DNA of 8,018 bases from an uncultured bacterium. Its GTDB lineage: Bacteria > Patescibacteriota > Minisyncoccia > Phycocordibacterales > UBA9973. A program made the translations under genes and the position numbers. Where the stretch lies: assembly GCA_903825265.1 (NCBI GenBank), contig CAIJZW010000079.1, positions 1 through 8,018 of the forward strand, read 5' to 3'. Below, piece by piece: positions 1 through 6,189 of this stretch. The notes under the pieces were generated by a model. The model saw only the letters and a list, made by a program, of their open reading frames with translations, was not told where the DNA came from and ran no database searches. The stretch's first letter is position 1. Each line of letters begins with the position of its first letter.

Positions 1-1
1 T

Positions 2-313
2 ATTATTGCTAGAGTAAGTTCTTTGTTAGAAAGACTTTGTGATGGAGAAGAATCGAATAAGAATATATTTGATGATTTTATACAAGCATTATATTTGTTA
101 GATGATATTGGAATAGATACTTCTTCTAGGGAAGCATTAGAACTTCATCTTGTCTTAAGAATAATGAATTCACTTGGTTATATAGGTGATTCAGATATGT
201 TATCCAACTATCTAAATGGTGACATAGATTTAAATAAAACAGAAAATCTTCTTAAGGAGAAAAGATCTATTTTATTACATATAAATAAAGCTCTAAATGA
301 AAGTCAGCTTTAA
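2..313 (+). CDS. recO: RecO-like DNA repair protein, C-terminal part (5' end outside window)
   Basis: The reading frame is open from the first bases of the window, so the gene begins upstream. The TTG at 23 is an internal leucine codon, not a start. About 103 residues are visible, ending in TAA. RecO helps load RecA onto RecF-pathway recombination intermediates in the cytoplasm and anneals single strands. The visible part resembles the all-helical RecO C-terminal domain: an ARVSSLLERL helix, an acidic GEESN turn, a second helix around FDDFIQALYLLDD, then LHLVLRIMNSLGYIGD, which matches the family's typical L-x-x-LGY segment. The tail INKALNESQL is the kind of ending I associate with RecO of CPR bacteria. 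The N-terminal OB fold that would settle the call is outside the window. The next gene starts 45 bases later with its own -10-like box and no terminator hairpin between. The family call rests on pattern recognition alone. Confidence 0.66.
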   Translation: MIARVSSLLERLCDGEESNKNIFDDFIQALYLLDDIGIDTSSREALELHLVLRIMNSLGYIGDSDMLSNYLNGDIDLNKTENLLKEKRSILLHINKALNESQL

Positions 314-342
314 TGAAATAGGATTTAATTACTTTTATTATA

Positions 343-351
343 TGGTATAAT
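343..351 (+). promoter_or_regulatory. Extended -10 box for the 621-residue membrane protein
   Basis: TGG followed by a perfect TATAAT (346-351) forms an extended -10 (TGnTATAAT). Only seven bases separate the hexamer from the ATG at 359, so a normal start site would fall on or beside the start codon, giving a leaderless mRNA. No clear -35 lies 16-18 bases upstream, as is usual when an extended -10 is present. The nearest purine-rich stretch (AGGA near 319-323) is over 30 bases from the ATG, too far for ribosome binding. Confidence 0.55.
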
Positions 352-358
352 AATTCTT

Positions 359-2224
359 ATGTCAGAAGAAAATCATAAAATTGAAGATATTAAGCGTCGT
401 TTGTATGACCGTGAAGATAATGTCACTCATAGGAATAAAGAAGGAACTATTCATTTTATAAATCATAATGTTGAGCAAGAATGGAAGCATGAGGAGAAGG
501 TTAATACTCCAGAATTTCAAAAGCCTAAAACTTCCATTTTTAAAAAATTTTTTATTTTCTCATCAATATTCTTTTTAGGAGCAATAGGTTTTGCTTTTTA
601 TATGTTTTCAACGGGTGGTTCTTCTGTTTCAAGTGATAATATTGATATTACTGTTATTGGTAATGCTTTCACTAAGGGTGGAGAAGAACTACCTTTGCAG
701 ATAGAGATAACTAATCGTAATAAATCTAATATTGAGCTTGCAAACTTAATAGTTTCTTATCCTAATGGAGCTAGTGACAGCTTAGCAGATTATGTAAGAT
801 TGCCACGTATATCTATCGGAACTATAAAGCCAGGTGAAGTGATTACAGAGAATATAAAAGTAACTTTATTCGGAGATGAAAGGTCTGATCGTAATATTAA
901 AATTAATTTAGAGTATCATCCACAAGGTTCAAATGCTATTTTTACTAAAGAAAAAGAGTATAGTGTAAATATTAGTTCAGCTCCACTTACTTTATCTGTC
1001 GATGCACCTGAGACAGCAACTTCCGATCAGCCTATTTCTTTTGCTGTTAAAGTCACTTTAAATACTTCTTTACCGTCAGGAGATACAGTTATGCAATTAA
1101 CATATCCTAATAATTTTATTTATGAAAGTGCTATTCCTCTTCCTTCTTTTGGTAATTCAATGTGGAAACTTGATGCTCTTAATTTAACAAATCCAGTATC
1201 AGTAATAGTTAAAGGTAGAATAGTAGGGCAAGATAAAGATCAGCAAGTTTTCCATGTTTATGCTGGGACTACAAATTCAACAGATAAATCAAATGTAAAT
1301 GTAGTTTATAATTCTTTAGTTCATACAGTTACTATTGTTAAACCATTCCTCGAAGCTAACATATTAGTAGATAGTACTTCTTCAGCAGGTGATGATATAA
1401 ATGTTAGGATATCTTGGGCAAATAATCTATCAAGCAGGGTAACAGATGGAAACATTGTTGCGAATATAGGTGGAAATGTTTTTGATAGAGCTTCGGTTAA
1501 AACATCAGACGGTTTTTTTGATTCTCTTAATAATCGTGTTGTCTGGGATAAAAATTCTATTTTAGATCTAGAGAACATAGAGCCAGGAGAGAAAGGCGAA
1601 GTTTCTTTTACCCTAAAATCACTTTCTTTATTTGGTGGACAGAGTTCTATAAAAGACCCACAAATTACATTTGACGTAAGTATTAAAGGTAAACAATCAT
1701 CATTAGGTTCTACTTATACAGAAGTAAATAACTTTTCAAAAAAAGTAGTTAAAATTTTATCAGATTTTCAAATTGCTTCTTCTGCTTCTTATAAGAGTGG
1801 AGCTCTTCCTCCTAAGGCAGAATCTGAAACAAATTACAATATTACTTGGTCTTTATCTAATGGAACGAATGCTATATCAGGAGCTACTGCACGAGCGACA
1901 ATTCCTGTTTATGTGAAGTGGGTAGGGTCTATTTCTCCAAGAGAGAATATAACTTACAATGAATCTACTCGTGAAGTAATATGGGATATAGGTTCAGTTC
2001 GCGCAAACACAGGTGGTAGTTATAATCGTGAAGCGACTTTTACCTTAGCACTTAATCCGTCATTATCTCAGGTTGATAGCGTTCCTCAGCTTATGGGAGA
2101 CCTATTCCTTTCAGGGACAGATGTATTTACAGGGACAGATATTAAAAGCAAAAGAGGTTCTATTAATACTTTACTTTCAGGGGATCCAAGCTTTCAATCT
2201 GGACAAGAACGTGTTATACAGTAA
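359..2224 (+). CDS. Single-pass membrane-anchored protein with repeated beta-sandwich-like ectodomain, function unknown
   Basis: I do not recognise a named family. Residues 1-60 are hydrophilic and charged; KTSIFKKFF leads into one membrane segment (about 61-83), and a Ser/Gly linker follows. The positive charges before the segment predict an inside N-terminus and a roughly 535-residue outside domain. The ectodomain has alternating hydrophobic patterns and reads as about four Ig- or DUF11-like modules (about 95-206, 208-327, 328-467 and 470-600). Two modules share a motif: NNRVVWD-x-NSILDLENIEPGEKGEVSFTL (from 391) and STREVIWDIGSVRANTGG-x5-ATFTLAL (from 536), resembling the W-(D)-x-(L/I/G)-G...G-x-x-x-x-x-F-T DUF11 signature. 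There is no cysteine in the whole chain, no LPXTG-type sorting signal and no catalytic motif. A plausible role is surface structure or adhesion, or an assembly partner in the envelope, but this is inference. It starts at the ATG just behind a TATAAT and lies between recO and glyS. Confidence 0.72.
   Translation: MSEENHKIEDIKRRLYDREDNVTHRNKEGTIHFINHNVEQEWKHEEKVNTPEFQKPKTSIFKKFFIFSSIFFLGAIGFAFYMFSTGGSSVSSDNIDITVIGNAFTKGGEELPLQIEITNRNKSNIELANLIVSYPNGASDSLADYVRLPRISIGTIKPGEVITENIKVTLFGDERSDRNIKINLEYHPQGSNAIFTKEKEYSVNISSAPLTLSVDAPETATSDQPISFAVKVTLNTSLPSGDTVMQLTYPNNFIYESAIPLPSFGNSMWKLDALNLTNPVSVIVKGRIVGQDKDQQVFHVYAGTTNSTDKSNVNVVYNSLVHTVTIVKPFLEANILVDSTSSAGDDINVRISWANNLSSRVTDGNIVANIGGNVFDRASVKTSDGFFDSLNNRVVWDKNSILDLENIEPGEKGEVSFTLKSLSLFGGQSSIKDPQITFDVSIKGKQSSLGSTYTEVNNFSKKVVKILSDFQIASSASYKSGALPPKAESETNYNITWSLSNGTNAISGATARATIPVYVKWVGSISPRENITYNESTREVIWDIGSVRANTGGSYNREATFTLALNPSLSQVDSVPQLMGDLFLSGTDVFTGTDIKSKRGSINTLLSGDPSFQSGQERVIQ
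2112..2140 (+). repeat. Short in-frame direct repeat inside the 621-residue protein gene
   Basis: The 11-mer CAGGGACAGAT occurs at 2112-2122 and again at 2130-2140, with an 18-base period (six codons). It encodes two successive GTD units (SGTDVF then TGTDIK) near the C-terminus. This looks like a small local duplication with little divergence, kept in frame. Confidence 0.6.
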
Positions 2225-2254
2225 TAAGTAGTTAATAATTTTAAAAAAAGCTAC

Positions 2255-2328
2255 ACAAATTATATTCTAAAAAAGTCCTCGGATGAGGGAAGATGAGGGA
2301 CCAGACTGGTTTTTATAAAATAATTTGT
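2255..2328 (+). other. Long imperfect stem-loop with GC-rich core in the gap before glyS
   Basis: The arm ACAAATTAT (2255-2263) pairs perfectly with ATAATTTGT (2320-2328). After a mismatch, TT pairs with AA (2265-2266/2317-2318). After another mismatch, TAAAAA (2268-2273) pairs with TTTTTA (2310-2315). Past a two-base bulge, AGTC (2274-2277) pairs with GACT (2304-2307). This gives about 21 pairs closing a purine-rich core at 2278-2303 that is much richer in G+C than its surroundings. It ends a few bases before the glyS -10 box, so if glyS is leaderless the element is not in the glyS leader. It would then be a 3' end structure or terminator of the upstream gene (note TTTTTAT at 2310-2316), a small RNA, or a DNA-level site. 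I know no matching family; it lacks the conserved T-box antiterminator sequence. Confidence 0.42.
2282..2300 (+). repeat. Tandem GATGAGGGA repeat in the stem-loop core
   Basis: GATGAGGGA occurs at 2282-2290 and again, identically, at 2292-2300, separated by one A. Either copy of GAGG can pair with CCTC at 2277-2280, so two alternative hairpins are possible. That could be a simple slippage duplication or a switchable structure. The sequence shows the repeat but not the function. Confidence 0.7.
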
Positions 2329-2334
2329 TAAGCC

Positions 2335-2340
2335 TATAAA
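2335..2340 (+). promoter_or_regulatory. -10-like box immediately upstream of glyS
   Basis: TATAAA (2335-2340) ends six bases before the glyS ATG, the spacing expected if transcription starts on the A of the start codon. There is no Shine-Dalgarno sequence in the intervening CATTAA and no obvious -35. It is weaker evidence than the TATAAT boxes because TATAAA is frequent by chance in DNA this AT-rich. Confidence 0.42.
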
Positions 2341-2346
2341 CATTAA

Positions 2347-3750
2347 ATGCAAGAAAAAGATGAAAAATTAATGGAGAAGATTATATCACTCTGCAAAAGA
2401 AGGGGATTTGTATTTGCTTCATCCGAGATATATGGTGGTATGGCTGGTATTTATGATTATGGTCATTATGGAAGCTTATTAAAAGATAATATTAAAAAAG
2501 AGTGGCAGAAGAATATGATACAACTACGTGAAGATGTAGTTGGGCTTGATAGTGCTATTTTTATGCATCCAAAGACTTGGGTTGCGTCAGGGCATGTTGC
2601 TGGATTTAATGATCCTCAAGTTGATTGTCATAATTGTAAATCACGATTTCGCGCAGATCACATTCTTGAAGATTTTGGAATACAAGCAGATAAAGCTACC
2701 TTGGAATTTATTAATGATGAATTAAATAAGCTTCGTGAAGCTAAAAAACTTTTGTGTCAGAATTGTGGGAAAGCCTGCTTAGGTGAAGCTAGAGTTTTCT
2801 CTATGATGGTTAAATCGAACTTAGGTTCACCTGTTGATATTTTAGATGAAGAAAACATTGTATATTTACGACCAGAAACTTGTGGTGGAATATATCTTGA
2901 ATATAAAAATACTTTAGATAGCTTACACCCTAAATTACCTTTTGGAATTGCTCAAGTGGGTAAAGCTTTCAGAAATGAAATTGCCGCTAGACAGTTTATA
3001 TTCCGTACACGTGAATTCGAACAAATGGAAATGCAATATTTTCATGATCCAGTAGATACAAATTCAATTTTTGAAATGTGGAAGCAAATTAGATATGACT
3101 GGTACCTTTTATATGGAATTCCAGATGATAAATTACGTTTCTATAAACATGAGAAATTAGCTCATTATGCATCAGATGCTTATGATGTTGAATATGATTT
3201 TGAATCAATGGGGGGATTTAAAGAAGTAGAGGGTATTCACGCTCGTGGTGATTGGGACTTATCCCAACATAGTAAATTCTCTGGAATTAATCTTGATTAT
3301 TATGATGAAGCTAATAAGAAACGTTTTATTCCTCATATAGTTGAAACTTCAGCAGGACTTGCAAGAATGTTCTTAATGTTTCTTGATAATGCTTATACAG
3401 AGATTCTTTCTGAAGAAGGTGAGACTCGTGTATTCTTAAAATTAGATCCAAAACTTTCACCAATTAAAGTTGCAGTATTTCCTTTGCTTAAGAATAAACC
3501 AGAACTTGTATCGAATGCACACGATTTATATTTAGAACTTCGTAAAGAATTCATGTGTGAGTTTGATGATAATGGTAACATAGGCAAGCGTTATCGCCGT
3601 CAGGATGAAATTGGTACACCTTGGTGTATCGTTGTGGACTTTGATACTTTGACTGATGACTCTGTAACTATCCGTGATCGTGATACAGGGAAACAAGAGA
3701 GAATTAAGAAAGATGAAATTGCGGCGTATATAAAAGAAAAAATGAATTAG
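2347..3750 (+). CDS. glyS: Glycyl-tRNA synthetase, dimeric (alpha2) class II type
   Basis: A cytoplasmic enzyme that charges tRNA-Gly with glycine using ATP. At 467 residues it fits the single-chain type shared by archaea, eukaryotes and many bacteria, not the alpha2-beta2 type of E. coli. An N-terminal SLCKRRGFVF-x5-YGG-x-AGIYDYG block opens the catalytic domain. A likely zinc-binding insert carries C94-x2-C97 with KSRFRADH, and C137-x2-C140 with C144. Motif 2 is GKAFRNEI-x5-FIFRTREFEQME (205-228, with R209 and R220). Motif 3 is HIVETSAGLARMFL (330-343, R340). Glutamates used for glycine recognition in the Thermus enzyme seem to be retained (E177, one of E225/E228, and E333 with S335). Residues 372-467 form the anticodon-binding domain. 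Oddities are RPETCGG (175-181) where RPETAQG is usual, and GLAR where GxDR is usual. The ATG at 2347 follows a -10-like box; an intrinsic terminator begins directly after the TAG. Confidence 0.95.
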   Translation: MQEKDEKLMEKIISLCKRRGFVFASSEIYGGMAGIYDYGHYGSLLKDNIKKEWQKNMIQLREDVVGLDSAIFMHPKTWVASGHVAGFNDPQVDCHNCKSRFRADHILEDFGIQADKATLEFINDELNKLREAKKLLCQNCGKACLGEARVFSMMVKSNLGSPVDILDEENIVYLRPETCGGIYLEYKNTLDSLHPKLPFGIAQVGKAFRNEIAARQFIFRTREFEQMEMQYFHDPVDTNSIFEMWKQIRYDWYLLYGIPDDKLRFYKHEKLAHYASDAYDVEYDFESMGGFKEVEGIHARGDWDLSQHSKFSGINLDYYDEANKKRFIPHIVETSAGLARMFLMFLDNAYTEILSEEGETRVFLKLDPKLSPIKVAVFPLLKNKPELVSNAHDLYLELRKEFMCEFDDNGNIGKRYRRQDEIGTPWCIVVDFDTLTDDSVTIRDRDTGKQERIKKDEIAAYIKEKMN

Positions 3751-3788
3751 AAAAATCTCCCTTAAACTTGATTTAAGGGAGATTTTTT
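3751..3788 (+). terminator. Intrinsic terminator after glyS
   Basis: The arm AAAAATCTCCCTTAAA (3751-3766) and its exact complement at 3772-3787 form a 16-pair perfect stem around a five-base CTTGA loop, with CTCCC/GGGAG as the GC core and a six-T run at 3783-3788. It begins at the base after the glyS stop codon. The A-run on the 5' arm becomes a T-run on the other strand, so the element could stop transcription from both directions. Confidence 0.93.
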
Positions 3789-3802
3789 ATATACCTAAAA
3801 TA

Positions 3803-3811
3803 TGTTAAAAT
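3803..3811 (+). promoter_or_regulatory. Extended -10 box for the M16 peptidase gene
   Basis: TGT plus TAAAAT (3806-3811) forms an extended -10 with six bases to the ATG at 3818, again predicting a leaderless mRNA. The strong terminator just upstream means this gene needs its own promoter, which raises confidence. The -35 position falls in the terminator T-run, with no TTGACA-like hexamer. No Shine-Dalgarno sequence lies between box and start. Confidence 0.58.
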
Positions 3812-3817
3812 ACCTTT

Positions 3818-5089
3818 ATGCAAAAAGCTAAAAAGAAAATTTATAAAAATGGTTTAAGGGTGATAACGGTACCTATGAAAGATAATCCGACAGTTACAGT
3901 TTTAGTTCTTGTTGGTACAGGTAGTGACTATGAAGCTAAAGAAATAAATGGTATTTCTCATTTCTTAGAACATATGTGTTTTAAGGGTACTACTAAGCGT
4001 CCTTCTGCACAATTTATTTCTCATGAGTTAGACTCTTTGGGTTGTCAGTATAATGCTTTTACGGATCATGAAATGACAGGATATTATGCAAAAGGTGATT
4101 CTAAAAATTTTAAACAAATGTTTGATATTGTTTCTGATATATATTTGAATTCCACTTTTCCGGTTGCTGAAATGGAGAAAGAGAAAGGAGTAATAATAGA
4201 AGAGATAAACATGTATGAAGATATGCCCCAGCGTCATGTTATTGATTTATTTGGAGAAGTTTTATACGGAGATCAACCTGCAGGATGGAATATAGCTGGA
4301 ACAAAGGAAAATGTTTCCAAAATGAATAGAGATAATTTTGTAAATTATAAGAAAAGTCATTATGTTGCTTCTAATACAGTTGTTGTTGTAACTGGGGATG
4401 TTACTAGTGATGAAGTTTATAAAGAAGTAACTAAATATTTTAAAGATATTAAAGTTACGAATAAAGTAAAAAAAATAAAAACAAAAGATATACAAAATAT
4501 TCCAAATATTTTAATAAAACACAAAGAAACAGATCAAACACATTTTGTTTTAGGAATACGAACATTCTCGCTTTTTGATAAAAGGAACATGACTCTTTCT
4601 TTGCTTTCTGGTGTACTTGGAGCAGGGATGAGTTCTCGTCTTTTTATTAAGCTTCGCGAAGAAATGGGGGTAGCTTATTATGTGCGGGCTTATAATGATG
4701 TTTCTTTAGATCATGGATCCTTCCAAATATCTGCGGGAGTAAATAATACTAGAACAAAAGAAGTAATCAAGGAAATCATAAAAGAATGTAATTTACTTAT
4801 TGAGAAAAAAGTGAGTGACAAAGAATTGAATAAAGTGAAATCTCTTATAATAGGGAATATGAAGATGTCTCTTGAAGCAACAGATGATATTGCTAACTTT
4901 TATGGAGGACAAGAAGTTTTGAAGAATGAAATAAAAACTTTAGATGAAAAGATTAAAGAAATAAAAAAAGTTACACCAGAAGATATTCAAAAAATGGCCA
5001 AAATTATATTCAAAAATAAAAATTTAAACCTTGCTATTGTGGGTCCTTTTAAGGATAAAAAGGATTTTATTGATATTTTGAAATTCTAG
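3818..5089 (+). CDS. M16-family zinc metallopeptidase (insulinase/processing-peptidase type)
   Basis: A short two-domain M16 protease of 423 residues, the usual size of bacterial processing-peptidase-like members. The zinc and catalytic motif HxxEH is intact as H48-F-L-E51-H52, within GISHFLEHMCFKGT. The distal zinc ligand is one of E128/E129 in GVIIEEINMYED, at the expected distance of about 76 residues. The N-terminal half starts with KNGLRVITVPM, typical of the family. The second domain (from about 230) has SGVLGAGMSSRLFIKLREEMGVAYYV (264-289), the conserved block with the substrate-binding R/Y region. No signal peptide or membrane segment is visible, so it should act in the cytoplasm on peptides or small unfolded proteins; the natural substrate cannot be inferred. 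It is preceded by a terminator and its own promoter. The next gene starts 35 bases after its TAG, with no terminator in between. Confidence 0.93.
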   Translation: MQKAKKKIYKNGLRVITVPMKDNPTVTVLVLVGTGSDYEAKEINGISHFLEHMCFKGTTKRPSAQFISHELDSLGCQYNAFTDHEMTGYYAKGDSKNFKQMFDIVSDIYLNSTFPVAEMEKEKGVIIEEINMYEDMPQRHVIDLFGEVLYGDQPAGWNIAGTKENVSKMNRDNFVNYKKSHYVASNTVVVVTGDVTSDEVYKEVTKYFKDIKVTNKVKKIKTKDIQNIPNILIKHKETDQTHFVLGIRTFSLFDKRNMTLSLLSGVLGAGMSSRLFIKLREEMGVAYYVRAYNDVSLDHGSFQISAGVNNTRTKEVIKEIIKECNLLIEKKVSDKELNKVKSLIIGNMKMSLEATDDIANFYGGQEVLKNEIKTLDEKIKEIKKVTPEDIQKMAKIIFKNKNLNLAIVGPFKDKKDFIDILKF

Positions 5090-5107
5090 GTAATAGCTTA
5101 ATATTTA

Positions 5108-5119
5108 TGTTATTATAAT
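5108..5119 (+). promoter_or_regulatory. Overlapping -10 boxes for the AI-2E-family gene
   Basis: A perfect TATAAT (5114-5119) ends five bases before the ATG at 5125. Overlapping it, TGT plus TATTAT (5108-5116) forms an extended -10 ending eight bases before the ATG. Either places the start site within two or three bases of the start codon. No Shine-Dalgarno sequence is present in the 35-base gap. Readthrough from the M16 gene remains possible because no terminator separates the two. Confidence 0.5.
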
Positions 5120-5124
5120 TATAT

Positions 5125-6186
5125 ATGAATAATAACCAGCAAAATATTAATATTTCTACTAGTACTCTCATTAGAATCTTACTTATAGGTTTTCTTGTTT
5201 TTGCTTTTATTAAATTATTTAATATAGTTTTAATTGTTCTAACTTCTATTGTTATAGCGTCTTTTATTGAATCTGCTGTTGGTAGGCTTAAGAAATATAT
5301 TAAGAATCGTGTTTTCGCTGTATTCTTAATATATATAGTTACCTTTTCTATCTTAGTTGGATTATCTTCTATTTTTATCCCAGTTTTTCTTGATGAAATG
5401 TCAATTTTAGTTTCTTCTTTAAGTAAATATATTCCAGATAATAGTATTTTAAATACTTTCCAACCAGATACAATAACTGGAGCAAAGAGTATTGTAAGTA
5501 CAATATCTTCTAATGGATCTATAGGTGATCTTATTTCAAGCACTGAGAGTATGGTTAAAAGTTTATCAGGAGGATTCTTTGATATTTTTGGTCAAGCCTT
5601 CGGAGGTGTTTTGAATCTTTTCTTAATAGTTATTATTTCATTTTACTTATCTATTAAAGAGAAGGGTATTGAGAATTTTCTTAGAGTTATTATTCCAGAC
5701 AAAAGTGAAGAATATGTTATTGATTTATGGCAACGTACAGAACATAAAATTGGTCTTTGGATGCAAGGCCAGATGTTAATAGGTCTTATTATGGGAGTTT
5801 TGACTTATTTAGGTCTTACAATTCTTGGAGTAAAATATTCATTAGTTCTTGCTATTCTAACAGGTATTTTTGAACTTATTCCTTTTGGAATATATTTAGC
5901 TATTATACCAGCAGTAATGTTTTCATTCTTAGATGGTGGTATGACTTTAGCTTTATTATCTTTAGGTCTATATTTAATACTTCATCAGTTTGAAAATTAT
6001 CTTATTTATCCTTTAGTCATAAAAAAAGTAATAGGTATATCTCCACTTGTTGTTATTCTATCTATACTTATTGGTTGGCAATTGGCATCTTTCTGGGGAG
6101 TAATTCTTGCTATTCCATTTGCTGTTTGTCTTTTTGAGTTTTTAGATGATATAGAAAAGAAAAAGATTTTATCTAAAAGTAATTAA
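5125..6186 (+). CDS. AI-2E family (PerM/YhhT-like) transmembrane protein
   Basis: A polytopic inner-membrane protein of 353 residues, the normal length for this family. Members have been linked to export of small molecules, including autoinducer-2 (TqsA) and Na+/H+ exchange, but the substrate of most is unknown and cannot be told here. Hydrophobic stretches lie at about 12-50 (two segments), 62-90, 155-178, 213-268 (two or three), 272-290 and 303-338. A less hydrophobic Ser-rich stretch (about 91-150) matches the family's soluble loop. Family hallmarks are GIFELIPFGIYLAIIPAV (248-265), QFENYLIYPLVIKK (288-301), GISPLVVILSILIGWQLA (304-321) and GVILAIPFAV (325-334). In the first hallmark the usual PxxG-P glycine-proline pair is partly replaced (PFGIYLA). 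metG starts three bases after its stop, so the two are probably one transcript. A quorum-sensing role should not be assumed from the family name. Confidence 0.9.
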   Translation: MNNNQQNINISTSTLIRILLIGFLVFAFIKLFNIVLIVLTSIVIASFIESAVGRLKKYIKNRVFAVFLIYIVTFSILVGLSSIFIPVFLDEMSILVSSLSKYIPDNSILNTFQPDTITGAKSIVSTISSNGSIGDLISSTESMVKSLSGGFFDIFGQAFGGVLNLFLIVIISFYLSIKEKGIENFLRVIIPDKSEEYVIDLWQRTEHKIGLWMQGQMLIGLIMGVLTYLGLTILGVKYSLVLAILTGIFELIPFGIYLAIIPAVMFSFLDGGMTLALLSLGLYLILHQFENYLIYPLVIKKVIGISPLVVILSILIGWQLASFWGVILAIPFAVCLFEFLDDIEKKKILSKSN

Positions 6187-6189
6187 GTT

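Noticed and set aside
23..25. TTG as a start codon for the first gene
   Set aside because: The same frame is open to the left window edge and the upstream codons (IIARVSS) continue the same helix, so the gene begins outside the window.
319..323. AGGA as a Shine-Dalgarno sequence for the gene at 359
   Set aside because: It is more than 30 bases from the ATG, far outside the functional range.
1321..1578. 85-codon minus-strand frame within the membrane-anchored protein gene, and similar short minus-strand frames inside glyS, the peptidase gene and metG
   Set aside because: All are wholly inside confident plus-strand genes and look like composition shadows.
2225..2346. T-box riboswitch controlling glyS
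   Set aside because: The gap is too short for a T-box leader, the conserved T-box/antiterminator sequence is absent, and the predicted glyS start site lies downstream of the structured part.
5067..5543. 158-codon open frame on the minus strand over the start of the AI-2E-family gene
   Set aside because: It lies opposite a well-supported coding region, its translation is low-complexity Ile/Leu/Lys with no family resemblance, and there is no promoter or start context for it.
5125..6186. Quorum-sensing (autoinducer-2) exporter role
   Set aside because: The family name derives from one E. coli member; nothing in this sequence or its neighbours indicates AI-2 synthesis or sensing.
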